A stretch of 5,535 nucleotides of DNA from 66-474 sp035547895 (GTDB lineage: Bacteria > Pseudomonadota > Gammaproteobacteria > Xanthomonadales > Rhodanobacteraceae). A program made the translations under genes and the position numbers. Of the stretch, positions 1-5,535 are shown one piece after another. Position 1 is the stretch's first letter. Each line of letters starts with the position of its first letter. The stretch covers positions 1-5,535 of the forward strand of contig DASZTT010000003.1 of NCBI GenBank assembly GCA_035547895.1, in the 5' to 3' direction. Below the pieces are notes generated by a model. The model did no database searches. It had not been told where the DNA came from and saw only the letters and a program-made list of their open reading frames with translations.

Positions 1-66
1 CCAATCACGGCCCCAGCGTCTATCATTGCCGATTCCGCCGTTGCGGCACGTTTGCCGAACCTCATC
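1..66 (+). promoter_or_regulatory. purM leader with hairpin and possible -10 box
   Basis: This is the stretch before the preferred purM start. Seen: an inverted repeat at 40-60, with GTT (40-42) pairing AAC (58-60), G43 bulged, CGGCA (44-48) pairing TGCCG (53-57), and a CGTT loop. It ends six bases before the GTG at 67. TATCAT at 21-26 matches five of six bases of a sigma-70 -10 box, but its -35 partner would lie at or beyond the window edge. No Shine-Dalgarno sequence is visible. The bases ACGTTTGC (48-55) match one half of the E. coli PurR operator, while the other half does not match. The purM reading frame has no stop back to base 1. In other gammaproteobacteria a divergent perM-like gene lies here; a minus-strand frame is open from 65 to 1, but it is too short to call. 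Confidence 0.3.
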
Positions 67-1110
67 GTGACTTCATCCGACGAAGCCCTTTCCTACCGCG
101 CCGCGGGCGTGGACATCGACGCCGGCAACGCCGTGGTCGAACGCATCAAGCCGCTGGTCGGAAAAACCTTTCGTCCGGAAGTGATGGGCGGCCTGGGCGG
201 TTTCGGCGCGCTGTTCGACCTCGCGAAGAAATACCGCGAGCCGGTGCTGGTGTCCGGTACCGACGGCGTCGGCACCAAGCTGAAGCTCGCGCAGCAGTTG
301 AACCGCCACGACACCATCGGCATCGACCTCGTCGGCATGTGCGTCAACGACGTGCTGGTGCAGGGTGCCGAGCCGCTGTTCTTCCTCGACTATTTCGCGA
401 CCGGCAAGCTCGACGTCGATACTGCCGTCGCGGTGGTGGGCGGCATCGCCAGGGGCTGCGAGCTGGCCGGCTGCGCCCTGATCGGCGGCGAGACCGCCGA
501 GATGCCCGACATGTATCCGCCGGGCGAATACGACCTCGCGGGTTTCAATGTCGGCGCCGTCGAGAAGTCGGGGATCATCGACGGCAGCGCGATCCGCGCG
601 GGCGACGTGATCCTCGGCGTCGTGTCCAGCGGTCCGCATTCCAATGGTTTCTCGCTGATCCGCAGGATCGTCGAGCGCGCGGGTTCGCCATTCGATCTCG
701 ATGTGGGCGGCGTGACGCTGGCCGACGCGCTGATGGCACCGACCACGATTTACGTGAAGCCGGTTCTCGAACTGCTGCGCACACGGCCCGGCGCCATCCA
801 CGGCATGGCGCACATTACCGGTGGCGGCCTGCAGGAAAACATCATCCGTGTGGTGCCGGAGGGGCTCGGCCTCGCGATCGATTCGTCGAGCTGGAAACTG
901 CCGCCGGTGTTCGAATGGCTGCAACGCGAAGGCAAGGTGCCGCGCGAAGAAATGTGGCGCACCTTCAATTGCGGGATCGGATTCACCGTGATCCTTGCGC
1001 GCGAGGACGCCGCCGGCGTCTCGGCCACGCTGGCCAAACATGGCCTCGCCTCGCAGGTGATCGGCGAAGTCGTCGAAGCGGCCGGCGGCAACCGCGTCCA
1101 CATCGCATGA
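67..1110 (+). CDS. purM: phosphoribosylformylglycinamidine cyclo-ligase (AIR synthetase)
   Basis: PurM closes the imidazole ring in cytosolic de novo purine synthesis: FGAM + ATP gives AIR + ADP + phosphate (step 5). From the GTG at 67 the protein is 347 residues, against 345 in E. coli. Visible signatures are YRAAGVDIDAGN (10-21), the glycine-rich VMGGLGGFGALF (39-50), the ATP-site GTDGVGTKL (64-72), DLVGMCVND (87-95), GGETAEMP (140-147), SSGPHSNGFSLIR (187-199), MAHITGGG (247-254) and NCGIG (301-305). These cover the N-terminal ATP-binding half and the C-terminal AIRS half without a break. The start is uncertain: TTG at 52 would add five residues, and the frame is open to the window edge. 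GTG 67 is chosen because its N-terminus has the usual family length and because TTG 52 lies inside a hairpin. The stop overlaps purN as ATGA, which suggests translational coupling. Confidence 0.97.
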   Translation: MTSSDEALSYRAAGVDIDAGNAVVERIKPLVGKTFRPEVMGGLGGFGALFDLAKKYREPVLVSGTDGVGTKLKLAQQLNRHDTIGIDLVGMCVNDVLVQGAEPLFFLDYFATGKLDVDTAVAVVGGIARGCELAGCALIGGETAEMPDMYPPGEYDLAGFNVGAVEKSGIIDGSAIRAGDVILGVVSSGPHSNGFSLIRRIVERAGSPFDLDVGGVTLADALMAPTTIYVKPVLELLRTRPGAIHGMAHITGGGLQENIIRVVPEGLGLAIDSSSWKLPPVFEWLQREGKVPREEMWRTFNCGIGFTVILAREDAAGVSATLAKHGLASQVIGEVVEAAGGNRVHIA

Positions 1111-1769
1111 GCTTTCCCGTCGCGGTACTCGCCTCCGGCCGCGGCAGCAATCTCGCGGCGCTGATCGATGCGCGCGATGCCGGAACGCTGCCGATCACGC
1201 TGACACTCGTGGCCAGCGACAAGGCCGACGCGCCGGCGCTGCGCAAGGCCGAGGCGCATGGCATTCCGACCTTCGCGCTCGATCCGAAAACGTTCGCTTC
1301 GCGGCACGAATTCGACGAGGCGCTGTTCGCCAACGTCGCCGCCAGCGGCGCCCGGCTGGTGGTGCTGGCCGGCTACATGCGCATCCTCGACACCGCGGTC
1401 ACGGCGCAGTGGGAAGGGCGGATGATCAACATCCATCCCTCGCTGCTGCCGAAGTACCGCGGCCTGCATACCCATCGCCGCGCGCTCAAGGCGGGCGATC
1501 TCGAACACGGCGCCAGCGTGCATTTCGTCAGCGCCGAGCTGGATGGTGGACCCGTGATCGCGCAGGCGCACATCGACGTCCGTCCCGGCGACACCGAAGA
1601 CACGCTCGCCGCGCGCCTGCTGTCGCAGGAGCACCGCCTGCTGGTCGCATGCGTCGGCGCGATCGCGCGCGGTGAAGTGCGCGAGCGCGACGGCGAGGTC
1701 TTGTTGCACGATCGGGCGCTCGCGGCCCCGCTGCGACTCGCCGATGGCGGAAACCTGATTCCTGCGTGA
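1107..1769 (+). CDS. purN: phosphoribosylglycinamide formyltransferase (GART 1)
   Basis: PurN transfers the formyl group of 10-formyltetrahydrofolate to GAR, giving FGAR (step 3 of purine synthesis, cytosolic). The 220-residue protein is slightly longer than the 212 of E. coli. It has the N-terminal phosphate-binding loop SGRGSNL (10-16), VVLAGYMRIL (85-94) in the folate-site region, and the signature INIHPSLLPKYRGLHTH (107-123). The catalytic triad expected from the E. coli enzyme (Asn106, His108, Asp144) is present as Asn108, His110 and Asp146, the last in SAELDGGPV. Ser137 lies in the conserved HGASVHF stretch. The ATG start overlaps the purM stop by four bases (ATGA) and has no strong Shine-Dalgarno sequence, so reinitiation after purM is likely. 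This folate-dependent enzyme is distinct from the formate-dependent PurT. Confidence 0.98.
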   Translation: MSFPVAVLASGRGSNLAALIDARDAGTLPITLTLVASDKADAPALRKAEAHGIPTFALDPKTFASRHEFDEALFANVAASGARLVVLAGYMRILDTAVTAQWEGRMINIHPSLLPKYRGLHTHRRALKAGDLEHGASVHFVSAELDGGPVIAQAHIDVRPGDTEDTLAARLLSQEHRLLVACVGAIARGEVRERDGEVLLHDRALAAPLRLADGGNLIPA

Positions 1770-1829
1770 GGTCGGCGTTCAGCCGTGGCGCGGCAGGCTG
1801 CGCGTTTCGCTTTCCATTCGTCCGACGCC

Positions 1830-2540
1830 ATGCATTCCTTTCGCGCTTTCGCCACCCTGCTTGCCGTCACCGCGCTGGCCGTGTTTTGCACGAACGCGAT
1901 CGCCGCGCCGCCCGTGCCCGCGTTCACCGCGCAGTACCGCGTGTTGCAGAACGGCTCGCCGATCGGCAAGGCCACGCTCACGCTCGCGCCGGGCGCGAAC
2001 GACACCTGGATCTTCACGACCGCCAGCAAGGGCACCGCGGGCATCGCTTCCCTGCTTTCCGCCAGCACCCGCGAAGTCTCCACCTTCAAGTGGGCCGGTG
2101 ACCTGCCCGAGGGCATCAGCTACGACTACACGATGAATTCGGCGCTCAAGCAGAAGCATCGCAGCGTGCGTTTCGACTGGTCCGGCCACACGATCGACGT
2201 GGACGACAACGGCCAGTTCCATTTCGCCACCCAGCCCGGCGCGGTGGAACGCCACACCATTCCGCTCGCGCTTGCGGCGGGGCTCGCGGCGGGCAAGAGC
2301 AACTTCACGCTGGCGGTGGCGGTGCGCGACCGGGTCGAACAGCAGCGCTACGCCGCGCAAGGCAGGCAGAGCATCAGCGTGCCCGCCGGCACCTTCGACG
2401 CCACCCGTGTCAGCCGCACCGACGGCGGCGATGCTTTCGAGGCCTGGTTTGCGCCTTCGAAAGTGCCCGCGCCGGTGAAGATCGACCAGCGCGGCAAGAA
2501 CGCGTTTTCGCTGGAGCTTGAAAGCTGGTCCACCCGCTGA
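1830..2540 (+). CDS. exported DUF3108-family protein
   Basis: This is a 236-residue protein of unknown function with an N-terminal signal peptide. Arg5 forms a short basic region, a hydrophobic core runs from about 7 to 20, and AIA-A at 23-26 is a plausible signal peptidase I site. Cys20 does not sit in a good lipobox because Phe precedes it. The mature part looks like an all-beta periplasmic domain. It has features I associate with DUF3108: VRFDW (113-117), a VPAGTFDATRVSR stretch (184-196), then WFAP (206-209) and PVKI (215-218) near the end. The ATG at 1830 is preferred to the in-frame GTG at 1785 because it places the signal peptide at the N-terminus, though no clear Shine-Dalgarno sequence precedes it. 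It lies 60 bases after purN on the same strand and may be cotranscribed. DUF3108 genes recur next to purMN in gammaproteobacteria, but a role in purine synthesis is not implied by the protein. Confidence 0.88.
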   Translation: MHSFRAFATLLAVTALAVFCTNAIAAPPVPAFTAQYRVLQNGSPIGKATLTLAPGANDTWIFTTASKGTAGIASLLSASTREVSTFKWAGDLPEGISYDYTMNSALKQKHRSVRFDWSGHTIDVDDNGQFHFATQPGAVERHTIPLALAAGLAAGKSNFTLAVAVRDRVEQQRYAAQGRQSISVPAGTFDATRVSRTDGGDAFEAWFAPSKVPAPVKIDQRGKNAFSLELESWSTR

Positions 2541-2614
2541 CAGGAACAGGATGGCGCATCGGCGCGTGGGTTCGCTGCAGCGCATCCGGAAACAGCGATC
2601 GCAAGTCGCACGAG

Positions 2615-2698
2615 CATCGTTCCGGCGCAGGCCGGAACCGTTTTCTGCCGCCCGACATTGAACGGCAAAGGCGCTGGAGCCCGGCCTGCGCCGGGATG
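2615..2698 (-). repeat. intergenic two-hairpin repeat, copy A
   Basis: This 84-base element lies between the convergent ends of the DUF3108 gene and murA. Seen: hairpin 1 is an 8-bp perfect stem, GTTCCGGC (2619-2626) with GCCGGAAC (2631-2638) and loop GCAG. Hairpin 2 is CCCGGC (2680-2685) with GCCGGG (2690-2695) and loop CTGC. Each is close to the reverse complement of the other, sharing a 14-base core CCGGCCTGCGCCGG. A weaker stem, TGCCG (2646-2650) with CGGCA (2663-2667), lies between them. Read on the minus strand it aligns with copy B near the window end, including GGCTCCAGCG against GGATCCAGCG. It resembles the short palindromic intergenic repeats scattered through many proteobacterial genomes. 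No coding capacity is seen. The outer boundaries are approximate. Confidence 0.6.
2619..2645 (+). terminator. possible intrinsic terminator after the DUF3108 gene
   Basis: The 8-bp GC-rich hairpin of repeat A (2619-2638, four-base loop) is followed by CCGTTTTCT. The stem is strong, but the T-run is only four bases and starts two bases after the stem, so termination may be weak. It lies about 80 bases after the DUF3108 stop, at the end of the rightward cluster. On the opposite strand the hairpins have no T-run after them, so murA has no clear intrinsic terminator here. Confidence 0.35.
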
Positions 2699-2712
2699 GC
2701 GAACAACCACGC

Positions 2713-3972
2713 TCAGTTCGGCAACCGCCGAATCTGCGCGCCGAGTCCGCTGAGTTTTTCCTCGATGTTCTCGTAGCCGCGATCGATGTGGTAGATGCGA
2801 TCGACCACGGTATCGCCTTCGGCGACGAGGCCGGCCAGCACCAGCGACGCCGACGCGCGAAGATCGGTGGCCATCAATTGCGCGCCGGACATGCGAGGTA
2901 CGCCGCGCACGATCGCCGTATTGCCTTCGACCTTGATGTCGGCGCCGAGGCGGTGAAGTTCCTGCACGTGCATGAACCTGTTCTCGAACACGGTTTCGGT
3001 GATGACGCCGGTGCCTTCGGCAACGCAGTTGAGCGCGGTGAACTGCGCCTGCATGTCGGTCGGGAACGCGGGGTACGGCGCGGTGGTGACGTCGACGGCA
3101 CGCGGGCGGTTGCCGCGCATGTCCAGTTCGATCGCGTCGTCCCCGCAGTTGATGTGCGCGCCGGCGTCTTCCAGCTTCGACAGCACCGATTTCAGGAGAT
3201 CGGGCCGGGTGTGCTTGGCGCGCACGCGGCCGCTGGTGATCGCGCCGGCGACCAGGAACGTGCCGGTCTCGATGCGATCGGGCAGCACGTTGTACTCGGT
3301 GCCGTGCAGGCGTTCGACGCCGTCGATCACCAGTTCGGTGGTGCCGATGCCGCCGATCTTCGCACCCATCGCGTTGAGGCAATGCGCGAGGTCACAGACT
3401 TCGGGTTCCTCTGCGGCGTTCTCGATCACCGTCGTGCCTTCGGCGAGCGCCGCGGCCATCATGATGTTTTCGGTGCCGGTGACGGTGACCATGTCCATGG
3501 CGATGCGCGCGCCCTTCAGTCGTTTCGCGTGCGCCTTGATGTAGCCGTTCTCGACTGTGATCTCGGCCCCGAGCGCACGCAGTCCCTTCAGGTGCTGGTC
3601 GACCGGGCGCGAGCCGATTGCGCAGCCACCCGGCAACGATACTTCGGCCTGTCCATATTTCGCGATCAGGGGCCCCAGCACCACGATCGCCGCGCGCATG
3701 GTCTTGACCAGTTCGTAGGGCGCGAAGAAGCGATTCGCCGGGCGTGGATCGATGCGGATCTTCATGTGCTCGTCCACCGCGAGTTCGGCGCCCATCTGGC
3801 CGAGCAGTTCCATCGTGGTGGTGACGTCGTGCAAATGCGGCACGTTGCCGATGGTGACCGGCTCGTCGGCGAGCAGGCAGGCCGCGAGGATCGGCAGCAC
3901 CGCATTCTTGGCGCCGGAAATCCACACGTCGCCGTCGAGCGGCTTGCCGCCCGAAATGACGATCCTGGCCAT
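2713..3972 (-). CDS. murA: UDP-N-acetylglucosamine 1-carboxyvinyltransferase
   Basis: MurA transfers the enolpyruvyl group of phosphoenolpyruvate to UDP-GlcNAc, the first committed step of peptidoglycan synthesis in the cytosol. The 419-residue length equals that of E. coli MurA, and the two-domain inside-out barrel sequence is continuous. Key residues are in place: Lys22 and Asn23 in ISGAKNAVLPIL (18-29); the active-site Cys117 in the PGGCAIGSRPVD loop (114-125), the cysteine alkylated by fosfomycin in this family; Asp306 in AFPTDMQAQF (302-311), the proposed general base; and Arg398 in HIDRGYENIEEKL. A cysteine rather than aspartate at 117 predicts the fosfomycin-sensitive type. The ATG overlaps the ibaG stop by one base (TGATG), and no strong Shine-Dalgarno sequence is seen, so translation is probably coupled to ibaG. 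It converges with the DUF3108 gene across repeat A. Confidence 0.99.
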   Translation of the reverse strand: MARIVISGGKPLDGDVWISGAKNAVLPILAACLLADEPVTIGNVPHLHDVTTTMELLGQMGAELAVDEHMKIRIDPRPANRFFAPYELVKTMRAAIVVLGPLIAKYGQAEVSLPGGCAIGSRPVDQHLKGLRALGAEITVENGYIKAHAKRLKGARIAMDMVTVTGTENIMMAAALAEGTTVIENAAEEPEVCDLAHCLNAMGAKIGGIGTTELVIDGVERLHGTEYNVLPDRIETGTFLVAGAITSGRVRAKHTRPDLLKSVLSKLEDAGAHINCGDDAIELDMRGNRPRAVDVTTAPYPAFPTDMQAQFTALNCVAEGTGVITETVFENRFMHVQELHRLGADIKVEGNTAIVRGVPRMSGAQLMATDLRASASLVLAGLVAEGDTVVDRIYHIDRGYENIEEKLSGLGAQIRRLPN

Positions 3973-4208
3973 CAGGCGTTGCCCGCTTCGGACGGCGTGA
4001 GGGTGCGCAGCGACAACGCGTGCACCTCGCCGCCCATGCGTTCGCCCAGTGCTGCATACACCATGCGGTGACGCGCCAGCGTGGGCTTGCCGGCGAATGC
4101 TTCCGTTTCGACGACGGCCTCGAAATGTACGTCATCCGGGCTCGCGACATCGATGCGGGCGCCGGGGAAAGCCGCCTGCAGCAGGGATTTCAACTCTTGG
4201 GATTGCAT
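3972..4208 (-). CDS. ibaG: BolA-family protein, IbaG-like
   Basis: This is a 78-residue BolA/IbaG-type protein (E. coli IbaG has 84). It begins with an amphipathic helix (MQSQELKSLLQAAFPGA), followed by the strand region HFEAVVETEAF (28-38), the class signature RHRMVYAALGERM (46-58), and the C-terminal EVHALSLRTLTPSEA (61-75). His63 aligns with the invariant histidine that in BolA proteins takes part in binding a [2Fe-2S] cluster shared with a monothiol glutaredoxin. The short form with VHALSL...TP resembles IbaG more than BolA itself. The ATG at 4208 is preceded by a weak purine-rich AGAGAG. Upstream, the same minus-strand frame stays open through the antisense of kdsD, which would give a spurious 514-residue product; only the last 78 codons look like a real protein. 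It is the first gene of a pair with murA, as in E. coli, and diverges from kdsD. Confidence 0.94.
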   Translation of the reverse strand: MQSQELKSLLQAAFPGARIDVASPDDVHFEAVVETEAFAGKPTLARHRMVYAALGERMGGEVHALSLRTLTPSEAGNA

Positions 4209-4340
4209 GAACCGCTCTCTAACAAAGGGGCTGCAACGTGACCGGTCGCACACGCGGGAAGGCGCGAAAGCTCGGCCCGTGGCCTGTAGAATGGCGATCG
4301 GCGATGTTACTGGAAATCGCGTGTACAGGAGTACGCCACC
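4209..4340. promoter_or_regulatory. shared control region between ibaG and kdsD
   Basis: These 132 bases between divergent starts must hold promoters for both transcription units unless these lie inside genes. For kdsD, TAGAAT (4287-4292) is a credible -10 box, which would give a leader of about 40 bases; no good -35 hexamer is seen 17 bases before it. For ibaG no convincing promoter is visible; TAACAT on the minus strand (4303-4308) is a weak -10 candidate. An 8-bp palindrome, GACCGGTC, lies at 4240-4247, and GGCGAT is repeated at 4293-4298 and 4300-4305. No known operator is recognised. Confidence 0.5.
4327..4331 (+). promoter_or_regulatory. kdsD: kdsD ribosome binding site
   Basis: AGGAG is followed by a 9-base spacer to the GTG at 4341. 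This is the clearest Shine-Dalgarno sequence in the window. It decides the start: the nearby ATG at 4345 is out of frame, and no other in-frame start fits this spacing. Confidence 0.8.
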
Positions 4341-5357
4341 GTGAATGCGCGCACCGCTCAATCTGCTGACGCAACGCTGCCCGGCCATGATCGCGCGGCC
4401 CTGGTGGCCAGTGCACGCAAGGTCATCGGCATCGAAGCCCGCGGCATCGAAGAACTCGCACAACGCATCGATGGCGACTTCAGCAAGGCCTGCCGGTTGA
4501 TCCTGGCCTGCCCCGGCCGCGTGGTGGTTTCGGGCATGGGCAAGTCCGGCCACATCGCGCGCAAGACCGCCGCCACCCTCGCCTCCACGGGAACGCCCTC
4601 GTTCTTCGTGCATCCCGGCGAAGCCAGCCACGGCGACATCGGCATGATCACGCCCGACGACGTGGTGCTGCTGCTGTCCAATTCGGGCGAGACCGAGGAA
4701 GTGCTGACGATCCTGCCCTTCCTCAAGCGCCAGGGCAACGCCTTGATCGCGATGACCGGCAATCCGCAATCGACGCTCGCGCGCGATGCCGACGCGCATC
4801 TCGATGCCAGCGTTTCCAACGAAGCGTGCCCGCTGGGACTTGCACCCACCGCCAGCACCACCGCCGCGCTGGTGCTGGGCGATGCGCTGGCGATCGCGCT
4901 GCTGGAAGCCCGCGGCTTCACCGCCGACGATTTCGCGCGCTCGCATCCGGCCGGTGCGCTGGGCCGGCGTTTGCTCAAGATTTCCGACGTGATGCATACG
5001 GGCGACGCGATTCCGGCGGTGCGGGCGGACGCCACGCTCACCGAAGCGCTGATGGAAATGTCGCGCAAGGGCCTCGGCATGACCGCCATCGTCGACGAGA
5101 CCGGCGTCCTGCAGGGCGTGTTCACCGACGGCGACCTGCGCCGCAGCCTCGACGACCACGCGGTCGACATGCGCGCGACGTCCGTCAGCCATGCGATGAG
5201 CCGCCATCCCAAGGTGATCGGCCCGGACAAGCTGGCCGCCGAAGCCGCGCAATTGATGGAAGAATTCAAGATCCACGCGCTGCTGGTGGTGGATGCCGAT
5301 CGCCACGTGGTGGGCGCGTTGAACATCCATGACCTTTTGCGCGCACGCGTGGTCTGA
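4341..5357 (+). CDS. kdsD: arabinose 5-phosphate isomerase (KpsF/GutQ family)
   Basis: KdsD interconverts ribulose 5-phosphate and arabinose 5-phosphate, supplying the precursor of Kdo for lipopolysaccharide. The protein has 338 residues (E. coli 328). It has an N-terminal sugar-isomerase (SIS) domain, about 50-190, followed by tandem CBS domains, about 215-275 and 281-336. Residues implicated in E. coli catalysis (Lys59, Glu111, Glu152, His193) all appear with a constant offset of nine: Lys68 in GMGKSGH, Glu120 in SNSGETEEV, Glu161 in SNEACPLGLAPT and His202 in SHPAGALGRR. The first CBS domain contains the family motif FTDGDLRR (261-268). The start is GTG with a good AGGAG. The name rests on the envelope-gene context, since paralogues GutQ and KpsF share the same architecture. 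The usual partner kdsC is not in the window; if it follows, it lies at least 178 bases downstream. Confidence 0.95.
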   Translation: MNARTAQSADATLPGHDRAALVASARKVIGIEARGIEELAQRIDGDFSKACRLILACPGRVVVSGMGKSGHIARKTAATLASTGTPSFFVHPGEASHGDIGMITPDDVVLLLSNSGETEEVLTILPFLKRQGNALIAMTGNPQSTLARDADAHLDASVSNEACPLGLAPTASTTAALVLGDALAIALLEARGFTADDFARSHPAGALGRRLLKISDVMHTGDAIPAVRADATLTEALMEMSRKGLGMTAIVDETGVLQGVFTDGDLRRSLDDHAVDMRATSVSHAMSRHPKVIGPDKLAAEAAQLMEEFKIHALLVVDADRHVVGALNIHDLLRARVV

Positions 5358-5387
5358 TCGATCGGGTCCCGGGCTTCCGCAAACCGG

Positions 5388-5393
5388 CATAAT
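5388..5393 (+). promoter_or_regulatory. possible -10 box after kdsD
   Basis: CATAAT, 30 bases after the kdsD stop, resembles a sigma-70 -10 hexamer, with one mismatch to TATAAT. No matching -35 is seen. If real, it would drive a gene beyond the right edge through repeat B. The evidence is only the hexamer in otherwise GC-rich DNA. Confidence 0.15.
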
Positions 5394-5398
5394 TCCCT

Positions 5399-5506
5399 CG
5401 TCATTCCGGGGCCAACGCAACCTGCTTGTGCTGGAACCGGATCCAGCGTCTTCTCCGCGACAATCGAAAGCGAAGATGCCGGTTTCCCGCCTGCGCGGGA
5501 ATGACG
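5399..5506 (+). repeat. intergenic two-hairpin repeat, copy B
   Basis: This 108-base element is bounded by perfect 9-bp inverted ends, CGTCATTCC (5399-5407) and GGAATGACG (5498-5506). Inside, TTCCCGC (5484-5490) pairs GCGGGAA (5495-5501) around loop CTGC, the same loop as in copy A. GCGTCTTC (5446-5453) pairs GAAGATGC (5472-5479) with one G-T pair. The left hairpin is broken by about 20 extra bases between ATTCCGG (5403-5409) and CCGGAT (5437-5442). The right hairpin also fits the ATTCCC-N8-GGGAAT type of palindrome described as dRS3 in Neisseria, apart from its first base; this is a resemblance only. It occupies most of the 178-base gene-free tail. The flanks at 5358-5398 and 5507-5535 show no gene. 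Confidence 0.65.
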
Positions 5507-5535
5507 GCCCACCCATTGCCCGACCGATCGAGTCA

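Noticed and set aside
1..65. Possible 5' end of a divergent gene (perM-like) on the minus strand
   Set aside because: The minus frame is open from 65 to 1 with ATGs at 65 and 26, but the visible codons show no recognisable or hydrophobic N-terminus and are too few to support a call.
73..1101. 342-residue minus-strand frame antisense to purM, and the long plus-strand frame at 339-1106 inside purM
   Set aside because: Both overlap an intact purM. Their translations are His/Asp- or Arg-rich shadows without domain signatures.
1770..1829. Possible hairpin or terminator between purN and the DUF3108 gene
   Set aside because: Only short GC-rich complementarities are present around 1788-1803, with no convincing stem-loop and no T-run directly after, so I do not call a terminator or separate promoter.
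1785..1829. GTG 1785 as the start of the DUF3108 protein
   Set aside because: It would put 15 extra residues before a well-formed signal peptide that begins at ATG 1830.
2788..4071. 427-residue plus-strand frame antisense to murA
   Set aside because: murA on the minus strand is complete, with all active-site residues. The antisense frame is open because of codon bias in GC-rich DNA.
4209..5516. Minus-strand frame open from 5516 into ibaG, giving an apparent 514-residue fusion protein
   Set aside because: The upstream part lies wholly antisense to kdsD and repeat B, has low-complexity Arg/His/Ala-rich composition, and matches no family I know. ibaG has its own ATG at 4208 with normal length.
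5358..5531. Inverted TCGATCGG (5358-5365) and CCGATCGA (5524-5531) flanking repeat B
   Set aside because: The 8-mer is built on the self-complementary CGATCG, which occurs repeatedly in this GC-rich window. With one pair it is likely coincidence.

Overview
The window is an ordinary, gene-dense piece of chromosome from a GC-rich gammaproteobacterium. PurM, PurN, MurA, the small BolA protein and KdsD all read like gammaproteobacterial homologues. The PurM sequence and the gene set look most like the Xanthomonadales (Xanthomonas / Lysobacter / Rhodanobacter group). That placement is inferred from remembered family sequences, not from a search. I see no phage, transposase, CRISPR array, toxin-antitoxin or defence gene, and no rRNA or tRNA.

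Layout. Bases 1-66 are the leader of a rightward cluster and contain a short hairpin just before the first start codon. The cluster is purM (67-1110), purN (1107-1769, overlapping purM by 4 bases) and a gene for an exported DUF3108 protein (1830-2540). It meets a leftward pair head-on: ibaG (4208-3972) and murA (3972-2713), which overlap by one base. The 172-base gap between the convergent 3' ends holds repeat element A, whose two hairpins may also terminate transcription. ibaG and kdsD (4341-5357) diverge from a 132-base shared control region. From 5358 to the window end there is no gene; this stretch carries repeat element B, a diverged copy of the same family in the opposite orientation.

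How the genes work together. PurN and PurM catalyse steps 3 and 5 of de novo purine synthesis. MurA makes the first committed peptidoglycan precursor. KdsD makes arabinose 5-phosphate, the entry to Kdo synthesis for lipopolysaccharide. IbaG is a small BolA-family protein linked to [2Fe-2S] cluster handling. The right half is therefore a cell-envelope neighbourhood resembling the E. coli ibaG-murA / kdsD region, but without the mla transport genes that lie between them in E. coli.

The most interesting non-coding signals are the paired two-hairpin repeats, which flank the murA-ibaG-kdsD block in inverted orientation, and the hairpin placed against the purM start. All six genes have their expected catalytic or signature residues and appear intact. 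I found nothing supporting a new biological system here.
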